A stretch of 64,000 nucleotides of DNA, taken from positions 42,791,821 to 42,855,820 of the forward strand of contig NC_082637.1 of NCBI RefSeq assembly GCF_030936135.1, written 5' to 3'. Source of the stretch: Gavia stellata (taxonomy: Eukaryota; Chordata; Aves; Gaviiformes; Gaviidae). Position 1 is the stretch's first letter, and the number at the start of each line of letters is the position of its first letter. Below the pieces are notes generated by a model that saw nothing but the letters and a program-made list of their open reading frames with translations, had not been told where the DNA came from and ran no database searches. Shown piece by piece: positions 37,552 through 56,183 of this stretch. A program made the position numbers and the translations under genes.

Positions 37552-37692
37552 GGTGCTGTGTGGTGTGGGTGGTGTGGGTGGTATGGGTTTTTTTTGTTGT
37601 TGTTGGGGGTTTTTTTTGTGTGTGGTGGTTTTCGTGGGTGGGTGGGGGTTTTTTTGTGGTTTTTGGTGTGTTTTGTTTTTTTTTGTAATGGT
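37552..37692 (+). repeat. G/T-only low-complexity expansion inside the CR1 3' UTR
   Basis: About 140 bp almost without A or C on the plus strand, made of ggtgtgggt units, T runs of up to nine and G runs. It sits between the CR1 block ending cttaatgggcatgg and the terminal block gttggacttgatg, where related copies have only a short ggtg-rich linker. Confidence 0.85.
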
Positions 37693-37741
37693 TGGACTTG
37701 ATGTTCTTACAGGTCTTTTCCAACCTTAGTGATTCTGTGAC

Positions 37742-38659
37742 ATGTCAGGGACACAGATGACGCACAGATGTGCTGTTGTATTCCATGCTTTCTATCACTA
37801 CCCTTTGGCCTCTTCTCATTCAGCGAGTGGCACTGTATTCAGGACCTCATCCCAGGGTGTACTGCACTGTTCCCAGTGTTAATTACTGCCATTCACTAGT
37901 ACAGGCACAACATATAGGTCAGTGTCCCTCACAGGAAAACATTAAAGCAGTGTAAGAATAGGCTTCTACTGTTTGTTCCAACACTAAAGAAAGAACAAAT
38001 GAATCAAATGTTACAGGCTGTTTTCTCCTTAGCAACCAAAACCAGCTCTGGACGTACTTTACTTTTTCTATACTGCTGGACAAAAGTGAACTGTGCTGTT
38101 TAATATGTGAATTGGTAAACATTTTTTATGGGCAGTGAAAGGTCAGGGTGTGCTTTTCACAGGACTGAAGTGAGAGAACAATCGACCTGGCTGAATACAC
38201 AGAAGCACTACTCAACCTGAAAAATCAATATAACCTGAATTTTTTTATGTGCTGCATAGAAATTGCTAATTTATGCTGATAGTAAGAACTATTGCTATAA
38301 TATTTCTTCTTGGAAAAATAGAATTTTAATTTATTTAAATACAGGAGAACCTCAGAACCTCTGTTGGGCTGAATTACTGCTAGTGACAGACTGTTCTACT
38401 GAAACATTCTCCTTACCAGTGTTGCTGGGTTAGCTGACCAAGTGCCAGTGACTCGCATTAATTTTGCATGGTTAAAGAACATTTTCAAGATTGCCCTAAT
38501 GTCTGAGAATTTTTGACCCAGTGAAGAATTGACTGAGCTATTAGCAGTGCTGGCATCCTTAGTGGAGAGTGGGAGTGGAGGAGATGGAAAAATGGCTAGC
38601 AATCTTCTGGAGGAGAGGCTTTACGGCTCTCTAATCCATGCCAAAACTACCTTTGAAGC
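37742..38659. other. Intergenic, between CR1 and solo LTR
   Basis: 0.9 kb of unique-looking sequence. It ends with the 5-bp target word gaagc at 38655-38659. No gene is seen. Confidence 0.5.
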
Positions 38660-40098
38660 TGTGGTGGTGCTCCCCCCTCGCCCCCTTCCTGGGCCGCTCT
38701 ACTATCTCAGGAATTCCAGCTAGGCCTTGGCCTTTGCGCAATGAGTTGGCCAAGCGCCCCTTGACTGTACCAGGAACTCTTGCATGGCTAAGGTGGGGAG
38801 CAGCACTGACCATACCAAGCAATCCTGTTACCCAACGTGAAGCAGGTAACGAGAGCAGGAATAATCAGTCATCCTCTGACAGCCTTGGAACATCCCTTAC
38901 CCGGACCGTAGCCCGAGTGGAATGGTACCAGAGTTACTGGAATTCCTGTAACTTTCCAGTAACTTGCTGATGACTAAAGCCACTCATCTTAGGAACCTAC
39001 AAACAGTGATTCCAAGTGAGACCCTTTGAGCTCTCCTGGACTGCAGCGGTCTGCAACCAGCATCTCCCTCTGAGTGTGGGGCCTCTCAGGGTTTCACGAA
39101 CTCTCCAGTTTGTGAAATTTGGAGGACCACCTCTGAAAGCTGGCGATGAGACCTGGGCTAAAATGCTCTCCTCCTTGAGGCTCAACCCTCAAGGCCCGTT
39201 GAGAAATGCTGAGACATTTGAAGTGAATATTTCATGGAACTCAAGGGGAATTTTTAATAGGTATACCTTTATATCTATATCTTTGTGTCTGTGTGTGTAT
39301 GTGTGAATCAATTTGAGTACTCAATAGCAAGTATAATACTACTATTCCAAATCTGTAATCAAGCCACTGTTGTGACTGTAGAAAATTCTATCAACTCACT
39401 TTCCAAATGTTAAACTAATCCATGATTAAGTGTTGCTAAGCTCTTAGGATTTACCTCAAACTGTGAATAAACCTTAGACTGCTGCTAAATACATATAATC
39501 CTTTAGATATAAACCGTTGACCAAATCTGGGACTAGGATTAGACTTAGCCGCATCTAGACTCCTCTCTGAGAAGGAGTTTGGAAAGCAAGGGCATCTACT
39601 CTGAAACTCATGACTCAACAGCAGAGTCTTCCCTACTCTTTGTATCTCTCCCACTAGACATAAACTGTTGTTCAAGCCTGGGACTAGGAGTGGGCCTAGC
39701 CAGTCTTCTCTGAACTTTGACTCAACGGGAGGATTTCTTTATTCCTTGTACCCTTTCCTTTCCCTTATACATGAACCATTGACCAAGTCTGAGGCTAAGT
39801 CTGGATTCAGCCACACCTAAACTCCTCTCTGAGAAGTTTAGAAAGCAAGTGGCATCCATTCTGAACCTCATGACTCAATGGGAGAGTCCTCTTTACCCTT
39901 TTGTTTCTCCCGCCTCTCTGTATAAATCATCCTGATGCGATTCTAATTTGATTTTCCTTTATATGTTTTAGTAAGTGATAGAGTGGACCTTGCCATCGAA
40001 TTCTGTTAAGTCATATTTTTATAAACTTTTATTAAAATTGCTTTGCCAATATCCTTGATGGTGATTCTTTAAGTGGCCTAAACCACTCATTCGCAACA
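38660..40098 (+). mobile_element. Solo LTR of an endogenous retrovirus (1,439 bp), with 5-bp target duplication
   Basis: It begins TGTGGTGG and ends CGCAACA, the TG...CA form of an LTR, and is flanked on both sides by gaagc (38655-38659 and 40099-40103). A TATAAA at 39921 and an ATTAAA at 40031 are spaced as the start and end of an R region, giving + orientation. Upstream of the TATA box are three tandem copies of a ~150-bp block (39509-39921). No internal retroviral genes are present, so it is a recombined solo LTR. The 5-bp duplication suggests an ERVL-like group (inference). It lies about 75 bp beyond the candidate GNA14 poly(A) signal. Confidence 0.78.
39509..39921 (+). repeat. Three tandem ~150-bp units within the LTR
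   Basis: Units start at 39509 (ataaaccgttgacc), 39660 (ataaactgttgttc) and 39771 (atgaaccattgacc). Each carries the landmarks aagtctg-g-cta, actcctctctgagaag and catgactcaa-gg-ag. The middle unit is shortened to about 111 bp. They lie directly upstream of the TATA box and look like duplicated U3 enhancer sequence (inference). Confidence 0.82.
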
Positions 40099-40149
40099 GA
40101 AGCTCAACGACAGGAAAATGGAAAGTGCAAAAAGCAAGTTATGTTAGTG

Positions 40150-40940
40150 ACTCGGAGGAATTTAAGACCTAATTTATTGCAGGCAGCTGTGGATGATCTC
40201 TGACCTCCTGTGGCAAGTGAATGCTGAGAAAGTTTGCTAAATGCCTCTGTGTACAAGAAATGCTTTTCCCCTTCAGAAAAAAGTAAATTCCATGGACTGC
40301 CTACAAGATCTTTATCTGTCATTTCTTAACTGTGAAAGGTATCTTATTATTGCAAGGCACTTAAACAAAAAGGCAGTGATACGCAAGGGTCACTAACAAT
40401 CTTTTGTAATGATTCCTAGAACATTAACGGGTTTGGCCTATCAAGGCTACTGAGAGATGCTTCTAAAAAGCGTAAAACATTTACCCTAGTCTTGCAACTA
40501 TATTGCTCAGAACAAGAATATAAAAATGTCCAGGACCCTAAAATAACACTAATTTGTCATTTTTAAGGCATCACTGTTTTAAATTTTGTAAGCTGTGATT
40601 GTAAATGCTAAATAAAAAAAGAAAGAAAAAATAAAGAAAAATCTTAATATAGCAATGTAGTTATATACATTCTTCTAAATTATACTTAATTCCCACAGCT
40701 GTCAAAAAATAACTCACAGACAAAACTAATACGGGAAATATGAACACAATATTTTAAATGTGTTGCTTAAAAAGTAAACTTTGAAACTCATTTTTTACAG
40801 TTCTCTTAATCCATAATGCTACAGTAAATATAAATCCTTCTTCCATTTCTGTAAATGGTATTTAAAAAGACACCTTTTTTTATCAACAGAGGCTGTGCTA
40901 TGAGTAAACCACACTTTGTGGCTGCAGCCATGTTTTTTCT
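40150..40940 (-). other. GNA14: Probable GNA14 3' UTR
   Basis: Non-coding sequence after the stop. The best poly(A) signal on the minus strand is AATAAA at 40178-40173. A second hexamer at 40033-40028 lies inside the solo LTR. The UTR end is an estimate. Confidence 0.45.
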
Positions 40941-48375
<7,435 letters not shown>

Positions 48376-48984
48376 CTAATCAATTAAATGATTATACTAT
48401 TGTGAGAAAGGATTGCCATTGGCATCCAGTACACATTCTCCCATGTCTTTATTATACTCTTCCCATCAATGAGACTAAGGATCAGAAAGGAACCCAAGAG
48501 AAAATACACAGGTTTAATCCTTGAATGCATTTAATTTTTCAAGTTAGATGACTGCTACTGATTTTTTTTTAAGCAAGTTAGTCTTGCCTACTGTCATCCA
48601 CGTGTGATTTTTCTTTTTAAAAGGGGACCTTGACAAAGGTCAGAAGGCGCTCTAATCCTATTCTTTTTAAACTCACTAAATTTTAATACCATTTTATAAC
48701 AGTGGTAATGTTTCAAACATTCTACATACTTTCTTTAGTACAGATACTTTTGGTTTGTTTGTTGGTTTGGTTTCTTTCAGGACAAACCAGAGGCTGACCT
48801 AGCATAGTCATCAAGCAGGCATCAAATTCCTATAAGCCATCTTCTGTTTAATGCCTACCTCAGTGAGACACAGCCAGGGTACTACACTACAGAAAGAAAC
48901 AATTTTTCTTTGCTCGTAAGTGTAAGAGGTATTGCAAAGGTAAATGTAAGTAAGTTTTGCTTTTAAGGGGTACAAAAGAATCTA

Positions 48985-49834
48985 TTGTTGTGTCAGCAAG
49001 TGGTGCAGTTGATTTGCTTGAGGGAAGGGATGCCATCCAGAGGGAACCTGACAGGCTTGAGAAGTGGGCCCATGCAAACCTCATGAGGCCAACTGCAAGG
49101 TCCTGCACCTGGGTCAGGGCAATTCCCAACATCATTACAGACTGAAGGATGAATGGATTGAGAGCAGCCCTGTGCAGAAGGACTTGGGGGTACCGGTGGA
49201 CGAAAAGTTGAGCTGGCAGTGTCCACTTGCAGCCCAGAAAGACAATTGTATCCTGGGCTGCATGAAAAGAAGCGTGGCCAGGAGGTCGAGGGAGGTGATT
49301 CTCCCCCTCTACTCTGCTCTCATGAGACCCCACCTGGAGTACTGCATCCAGTTCTGGGGCCCTCAGTACAAGAAAGATGTGTACCTCTTGGAGTGGGTCC
49401 AGAGGAGGGCCACAAAAACAATCAGAGAGATGGAACACCTCTCCTATGAAGAAAAGCTGACAGAGTTGGAGTTGTTCAGCCTGGAGGAGAAAAGGCTCCA
49501 GGGAGACTTTATTGTGGTCTTCCAATACTTAAAGGGGACTTAAATATGAAGAAAGACTCTTTACCATGGCCTGTAGTGAAAGCACAAGGGGCACTGATTT
49601 TACACTGAAACTGGGTAGATATAGCTTGGACATAAGGGAGAAATTTTTTACAATGAGGGTGGTGAGACACTGGAACAGGTTGCCCAGAGAAGCTGTGGAT
49701 GCCCCATCCCTGGAAACATTCAGTTTGGATGGGGCTTTGAGCAACCTGACCCAATGAAAGATGTCCTTGTCCATGGCAGCGGGACTGGACTAGATGATCT
49801 TTAAAGGTCCCTTCCAACCCAAACCATTCTATGA
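48985..49834 (+). mobile_element. CR1 LINE fragment in GNA14 intron 2
   Basis: Frames at 48957-49145, 49064-49543 and 49566-49757 together cover the CR1 RT tail: [70 protein letters not shown]. Frame changes make it non-functional. It ends with gatgatctttaaaggtcccttcc and accattctatga, the same lineage as 20428-21180. The 5' limit is approximate. Confidence 0.93.
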
Positions 49835-51754
49835 CTGGAAATATTCTCTTCTGTAACTGTTCAACTGGATATGTACTGATGTTTCCTAATACATTTAGTG
49901 ATCCGGAAAAGTATTGTTCTAAAAAGCATTTAATATGGAAATAAATTAACTTATTTAGTGTTTGGAATACAACAGATTGGTTACTGTACATTCAGTTTGC
50001 CAACACTTTTTCCAGTACGTTGCTAGATATCACCTAGATCTTAACTTACATATTTAAAAATGAAATAGGGTTTGTTCCCAACCTCTTATTTAAGCTTGGG
50101 AGAGTCACAAATAGTAACACTGCATACAGATTTGGTTTGGATCCAGGGCAGTGAATTCTTGGGTCTGAACTGGAAAATGTGAATACTGATAGACCTGTTA
50201 ATCTAGTCTTTCAAAATGAGATAAAGATCAGTCAGAAAACAGGACTTTTGTAGTTATGGGGTCTTTAAGTTACACAGGTTTGCAGTTGCCCACGGTAACA
50301 CAGAGCCTAATGGCTCAAAAGCAATTTGTCCTTGCTCAGTTCAAATTAATTTTAAATATTGTAAATCTCAAAAATGTTGTGAATATACTACTCTTCTGAG
50401 TGTTCATATTAAAGACTAACAATGCAGTCATAATGCCTGGGTGAATTCTCCATGATTGGAATTATCTTTGATTTTACAGGTATTCTGTTACACAAAACCA
50501 AATTCCAAGTCTTCTGATTTTTATTAAAACTGTTTTCTTAAAATAGTAGTGAAAAGCTTTAAACATAACTTATAATTACTACTGCACTGTAAATTGTTAA
50601 TCAATGTAAAATAGTTTAAAAATGCGTCATGGTATAAAACATTCCTGTTTGTTAGTATTTCTTGTAGATTCTTCACAGATACAATGTAATCCATATTGGT
50701 GTTTTACCTTAATTTTACACAGCATAACTATGTTATCAAGGCAGCTAATACTGTCTATTGAATAATTTTTTCTGTTCTGTAATTATTATATCAAATGTTC
50801 ATGCTGATCTAGAACAATGTAGGAAGAGCTTTACCTGTGATTTATACTTTATTTAGGTACTGTATATGAGGCAAGAGATTAGAGACCCTGTGTCCTGGCA
50901 GTAACTTTTCTCCATATTTTCAATCTTATCTGGTGAAAGACATGCAGAATAATTTGGATTATGAGTAACTCTTCCTTCAATTCACTGGAGTCACAGAACA
51001 GATATCCTTTTCTAGAGAAAAGAAAGGGCACTAACATGCAAATACCCATCACAGCATTTTGACTGGGGTTGACTCAGGCTTCATTCCATGCTAAAACTTT
51101 GCATGTGTCTAAGGGGGCTTCATGTAATTGTAGCTCCAAAACCAGCTTTGGTGTCAGGTCCTTGTGAAAAGAAAAAATTTCTGTCTACATCTGCAAACCT
51201 CGGTCCCCTTATCTGGCCAAGTGCCACGTGGCATCAGGAAAAATCCTTTTTGGGAAAACAATTCAGATTAATCGCTCATTTCGTAGTATATAATAAATAG
51301 AGTTCAACACTGACAGCTAGTCTCATGCTCATAATTCAAAGAAAAAAAATCCTACAATGAAGTGAAAAATTACTTAAAAGCACCAAGTGATTTTAATATC
51401 ATTCCACGGGTTATGTCTCCCTCATCCTCAGTAAACAGGCACGTTACTAATAAAAAATGCCTTTGGTATGAATTATGGGTAGATAATATAACATGGAAGC
51501 AAGATACAGAAAATTTGTTTCCTTCAAATGCAGTCTTCAGGATAAATAAGTAATGAGTAATCTTAGGAGACAGTGTATGATAATCCAGCCAGGATCTGAC
51601 AGAAAAGGGGATTAAACTTGAAACACACTCTCAGATGTCCTTAGAAGCAGCAGAAAGTCCTTCAAACTGGGCAGTAGGACAGTCCTGTATTTTTTACACT
51701 GGGAAGTATCAGCATTTAACTAAAAGGCAGGTGTTGCGGTGTTTTGTGTGAGTG

Positions 51755-51770
51755 TGTGCACATGTGCACA
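51755..51770. repeat. 16-bp perfect palindrome in a GT-rich tract
   Basis: TGTGCACATGTGCACA is its own reverse complement. It lies within a GT-rich simple-sequence stretch (about 51730-51782), so chance formation from GT/AC repeats is likely. Confidence 0.7.
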
Positions 51771-52711
51771 TGAGTGTGTATGACAATTTATTACTAACGG
51801 CAAACATTCCTCATAAGTAACAACCAGAGCAATTCCAGCTATTTCAGCCTCTTGACTACTGTAATGATTGAAGTAAATTACTTTTCTATAAAATTGTGTT
51901 GACGTGATAAAACATATCAACGTAAAATAGGATTGTAATTGGAAATGGATTGTTTGTTTTATAGTTTTAAGTAATACTGACTGTCAAACATTGGTATTAG
52001 CTATAGCTTCGTTGCAGATATTCTGTATTTTGTATTGTATTCACAGTGAACACAAATGTTAATTGCAACTGAACTGAAAATTTGCAAGCCATGGCAAAAT
52101 GAACTAAGCCCCCAAACTCTACACACAGCTCTTCCAGTACATAATAAGAACCAGTTCTGCTGATCAGGACTTTTTAAAAAATTGTTGGATCTAAACCACT
52201 GAAGGATTTTTGCTGATTATTGCAAATAAGTGGCCTTTGAATCTGTCACAAACTATGAAAGCTAAATAAATTTTCTAACCTGCTATAGCTCTTTAAGCTA
52301 GTTTGACATGTGATAAAATGCTTAGATGTCCTTTGTTTCCTCTGGTTGAACACTATAAAGGGTAACTGAATGATGTAAGATGCCCCACAAGGCTCACAGG
52401 GCTTTTATTATTTTGCTGTAGAATCCCACCACTAGGAATTCTAGAAAAGGGTTATTAAATCTTGTCAACACTTAGTAATAATGTAAGTTTACATTTTAAC
52501 AAATATCTTTTGGCACTGCCAACAGCATACCATGAAAGTAGTTTAAATATAATGAAACTTTATAATGGGATTTTGGCAAGAAGTGGACCTCAGTGTTTCA
52601 ATTGGACAGGGTCATATTTTAAAACCTTCCTCTGCAGCTCCGAAGAACACCAGAAATTTAGTTTTCATTTCCCTCAAACCTAGCGTGGAATTTTATAGAA
52701 TTCTCACTTAC

Positions 52712-52777
52712 CACTAAGAAGTCAGCCCAAGAGACGTTGTGGAAATATGCAGCATTGTAATACATGGGCAGTAGGTG
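52712..52777 (-). other. Candidate cryptic or pseudo-exon, 66 bp, in GNA14 intron 2
   Basis: On the minus strand a pyrimidine-rich stretch ending tgtaaag precedes 22 open codons (HLLPMYYNAAYFHNVSWADF, then LV) and a consensus donor gtg|gtaagt. The length is a multiple of three and the codons are of balanced composition, unlike the surrounding AT-rich DNA. I do not recognise the peptide, and it is not part of any known G-alpha chain. It may be chance. Confidence 0.25.
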
Positions 52778-55700
52778 CTTTACAGAAAGAACAGAAAGGG
52801 CTCACTAACATGAGAAGAAAACAAAACAAATCTGCAATCATCACAGACAGAACCAAGGAACAAAGAGGGGAAATGCAAAACAGCACAAGCACATGTTAAT
52901 GTTAGTTATTGGCATAATTTTTTTTTAATGAAATACAAGCAACAAATGAGTTCCAGAATTCACTCGTAATTAAAATATGTATAGCACATTATGCTCTCTC
53001 TAAACACAGTATAAGCAGGAACAGCAAAAGTTACATTAAAAGTGCTGTAACATTTTTATGTTCAAAATCCCTATTCTGACATTACCTTACTTCAGGCTGA
53101 TTTTTTTTAAGTAGACCTCTGCTTCTCAGTGACATGATGCAGGTAGAGAAAAGGATACAGATGATAAAATAAGGGTAAGTAATTTTGAATACAATAGAAG
53201 TAGGAGAATATATTTGTTTCATTAAAAAAACCCCACACCACAAAACAAAACTAAAAACCAAACCTTTTGATCCTGGAAAGAAAACTGATAACGTATAACA
53301 AAGAGAGTAGCAAAATTGTTTGGCAAATACATTCAAAGCCTGTGACAGAGCTGCTTGGAATACTAAAAATATATTAGTCTCTTAAAATCTATTACATGAT
53401 TCTCCACTGGAAATCAAACTCAAGCCTGCAATTAAAGGGCAACTGATGTTGTATAACAAGCAACACTTCAAGGTTCAATTGTTAATCTGTTTTCATCAGA
53501 AAGGTATACTAAAAAGAAACAAAATAATCAGGAGGGGTCCTGAATATGCCTTTTTCACTTCACACAGTAATACCACTGGGTAAAAGTAACTTTCTCATCT
53601 TTTGTGAAAGTGTGAAGAAACATGCACAAATGACAGCTGAATGAGTATAATATTAAATACAACTTATAGTAAAGACAAATCTTTCCCAGACAAGAAATGG
53701 ATACCACCACAACCAACAACAACTGTCATTTTTATAGATATGAGAATAAATTTTATCACCAGCTGGTACATGCGATGCATAGAACTGATTATTTCAGTAA
53801 AGCTTTTTGGAGGGTCTGAATCTCCACACTTGGAAAAAATTTGTATTTTATTTGATACCTTGCAGCTCTGTCATATTTCTTAGGAAGCTAAATGTTAAAT
53901 AGGGCCTGAAGATGGCTCTATGTGTTACCTTATAAAGCTCTTTGTATTTATAAGGCCTGAATTTATATACATATTTATTTCCTCACCCATAACTTAGGTC
54001 ATTACTCCTTTAAAAGCTTTCTGAGAAGAGCAGTCTGTTTTGGAGCAATAACTACTGCAAGTGCTTCCTAAATGTCCAGTGGTAAAGACAGGAATTATTA
54101 ATTTAAAAAAAGTTCTGTGAGAACTAATGAAGCTCCTATTTTTCTAAGCATTTATATTTTATGGCCTTTGCATTTCACTTTCATATCGCAGGTCCTTCCT
54201 CAATTGGCTGGGTGAAATAAACTACAAAATGCTCCAATAAAAGTCATACTTGGAAGCTACAGCAGGTTCTTCACAGCAAATAAATGATCACAGGAAGGGA
54301 CAAAGTGGTTATGCAGTATTGGGAGGTTACAAGAACAGCCAGTTAAGGGTGCATACCGCTTCAGAAAGATATTCTTTATCAAGAGATACTTAGCTACAGC
54401 AGGAGTTTAAGTTTTCATACTATGCGAATATAAGTTTGTGAGTATCACTGAACACATTTTACACCTCTAAACATTTTTACTTTTACAGTGCCACTGAAAT
54501 ATAAATTATATCTCACTACAGAATATGTAGAAATATGCACTTAAATACTTGCCTCTTCTTCATACTATTGTTAGGCCCATAAATAGAACTTCTGAGGAAT
54601 ATAATGCAATGTATTTTGCAAGCCATTGTGTTTTACTAAAACAATGTTTGCATTCATTTTCATCTCATTTTTTGAAACAGTCCCATCAGTTAATTTGACA
54701 TAATGAATAGGGTGTGTTTGCTTCTAAAGAAATAAAAAGAGAATGCATAAAACTGGGGGGAAAAAACCCACAAAAAACCCCTAAGATTTTATAATTCACT
54801 ACAATGGGGATAGGAAGCTGCTATTAATTTTATATAATTTTAGTAGAAGTTACTGACTAACAAATAACATTTTAAGTTTTACTGAGAAATTATGTGAATT
54901 TCAATTCTGTTTGCTTGTTGTTGCTGTTGCTGAAAATGCTTTGAATTGGAACCAAATGCAAGCCCAAACGCAGACCCAAACGTGTAAGTCTATCTGCTCT
55001 CTACCAGCAAGGCTACTAAGTTTTGCTGAATTACAAGGACAGCATATAGCTCCCCTGATTGAGCTATGGTATTTTTCGTATCTCAACCTCTATTACTGAG
55101 GTAAAGTACACACTAAGAGACTTCTAAAGTTAGCTACACAATTACCTGTGATTGCTCTGTTTGCATATTTTGGGTACAGGAGGAACCAAATGTGAACAAA
55201 CCACCCTTAAAACTAAGGAAGAGGAAGCTAGCAACTGGCTGAGCTGTGCATAAAATGTATACACTGCTGCTATTGCCAGTATCTCCTAATTACAATCAGA
55301 AGAAGAGCCAAAAGTTAAGTATATGAGGGTTGTTTTCAATTTCTAAGTGAAAGAACATTTTGGAAGAAGAAAATTAAGGAAGCTGAAAAGAGTGGAGGAA
55401 CTAAATGACTCAAGCATTTAGAGTTAGGACATTATATTCTAAAGGTAAATAAATATTGCTTATTTTGCAGTCTCTTATTATTCAGCTTTAATAGTGCATT
55501 GTTCTATGGCTATGAAAAGGTACCTGGTCATAGTCTGGATAACTGGATGAGCAGATTAAGTTGAAGATTAAATTTTGCAAATTAAAATAATGAATTGATA
55601 CCATCCTGGTTGTGCACTAGCCACTTACCTATAAGCTTTGATTGTGTCTTTCTTACTGAGCCTATTCTGTCTGCCACCCACAGGCTGTAAATTTTTTCTC

Positions 55701-55862
55701 TTAATGTTCAATCATTATTAGTCACCACATCTATGACAACAGCAGGCATAGTAACCAGTACACCAGCTAGCAGTAAGCAAAGCAAGACTAAGCAGTGCAA
55801 CTGTAAAAATATCAGGCCAAACCACCACCCAGATCATAATTGGCAACACAAAATTTTTGGCA

Positions 55863-55900
55863 AAGACCTGACTGAAAACAAGACTTCACAGTCAGGTCTT
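55863..55900. repeat. Perfect 12-bp inverted repeat with 14-nt loop
   Basis: The left arm aagacctgactg (55863-55874) and right arm cagtcaggtctt (55889-55900) are exact reverse complements. It could fold as a hairpin in either transcript strand. It is intronic for GNA14. Confidence 0.85.
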
Positions 55901-56111
55901 ATATAAAATTTAATGGACTACCCTTAAAAAAAGCAAGAGAATCACAATATGTTTGTTTTCTTCTTCAGTTTGCAGTTCATCTTTATATATTTGCCTTTTG
56001 TTAAAATATGCGTGAGAGTGCATCCATGTATATGTAAATGTTGGTCAACTTCTTCAAACACAAAAGAATTATTTCTGCAGTATTATATACATGTGGACTA
56101 AAAGTAAGAAT

Positions 56112-56183
56112 GTACACATACAAATACACAAGTATACATACAAATACACAGGTAAAAATATAAATACACAAGTACACATACAT
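56112..56183. repeat. 20-bp minisatellite, about 3.6 copies
   Basis: Units start at 56112, 56132, 56152 and 56172 on the pattern gtacacatacaaatacacaa. The third unit is most diverged and the fourth is partial. It produces the spurious Tyr/Val/Ile-rich frame on the minus strand. Confidence 0.85.

Larger units (their letters stand above)
35728..37741 (+). mobile_element. CR1 LINE, 2.0 kb, with a nearly open reverse-transcriptase frame
   Basis: A 5'-truncated CR1 lacking ORF1 and the endonuclease. The frame from 35756 runs to 37462 with a single in-frame TGA at 36452-36454. RT blocks in order: THKSMGPDGIHPKVLREL, NYRPVSLTSVPGK, SQHGFMKGRSCLTNL, motif [14 protein letters not shown], motif [15 protein letters not shown], and motif C at the position usually FADD in CR1, here VADD. 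A small deletion near 37455 shifts frame in the tail. The 3' end has gttggacttgatgttctta and attctgtga. A G/T-rich expansion at 37552-37692 interrupts the 3' UTR. The 5' limit is approximate. Confidence 0.95.

Noticed and set aside
37502..37729. Trp/Gly/Phe-rich frames
   Set aside because: Translation of the G/T-only tract; low complexity.
38529..39306. Several plus-strand frames of 60-110 codons
   Set aside because: Nearly all fall inside the solo LTR, which is non-coding; no retroviral protein motif is visible.
48750..48780. TTTG/GGTTTG-rich words (also near 4030 and 30430)
   Set aside because: Short simple sequence; too short and irregular to call telomere-like or a transposon end.
48887..49991. 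Minus-strand frames of 212 and 160 codons
   Set aside because: Antisense of the CR1 copy at 48985-49834; composition follows the repeat, not a gene.
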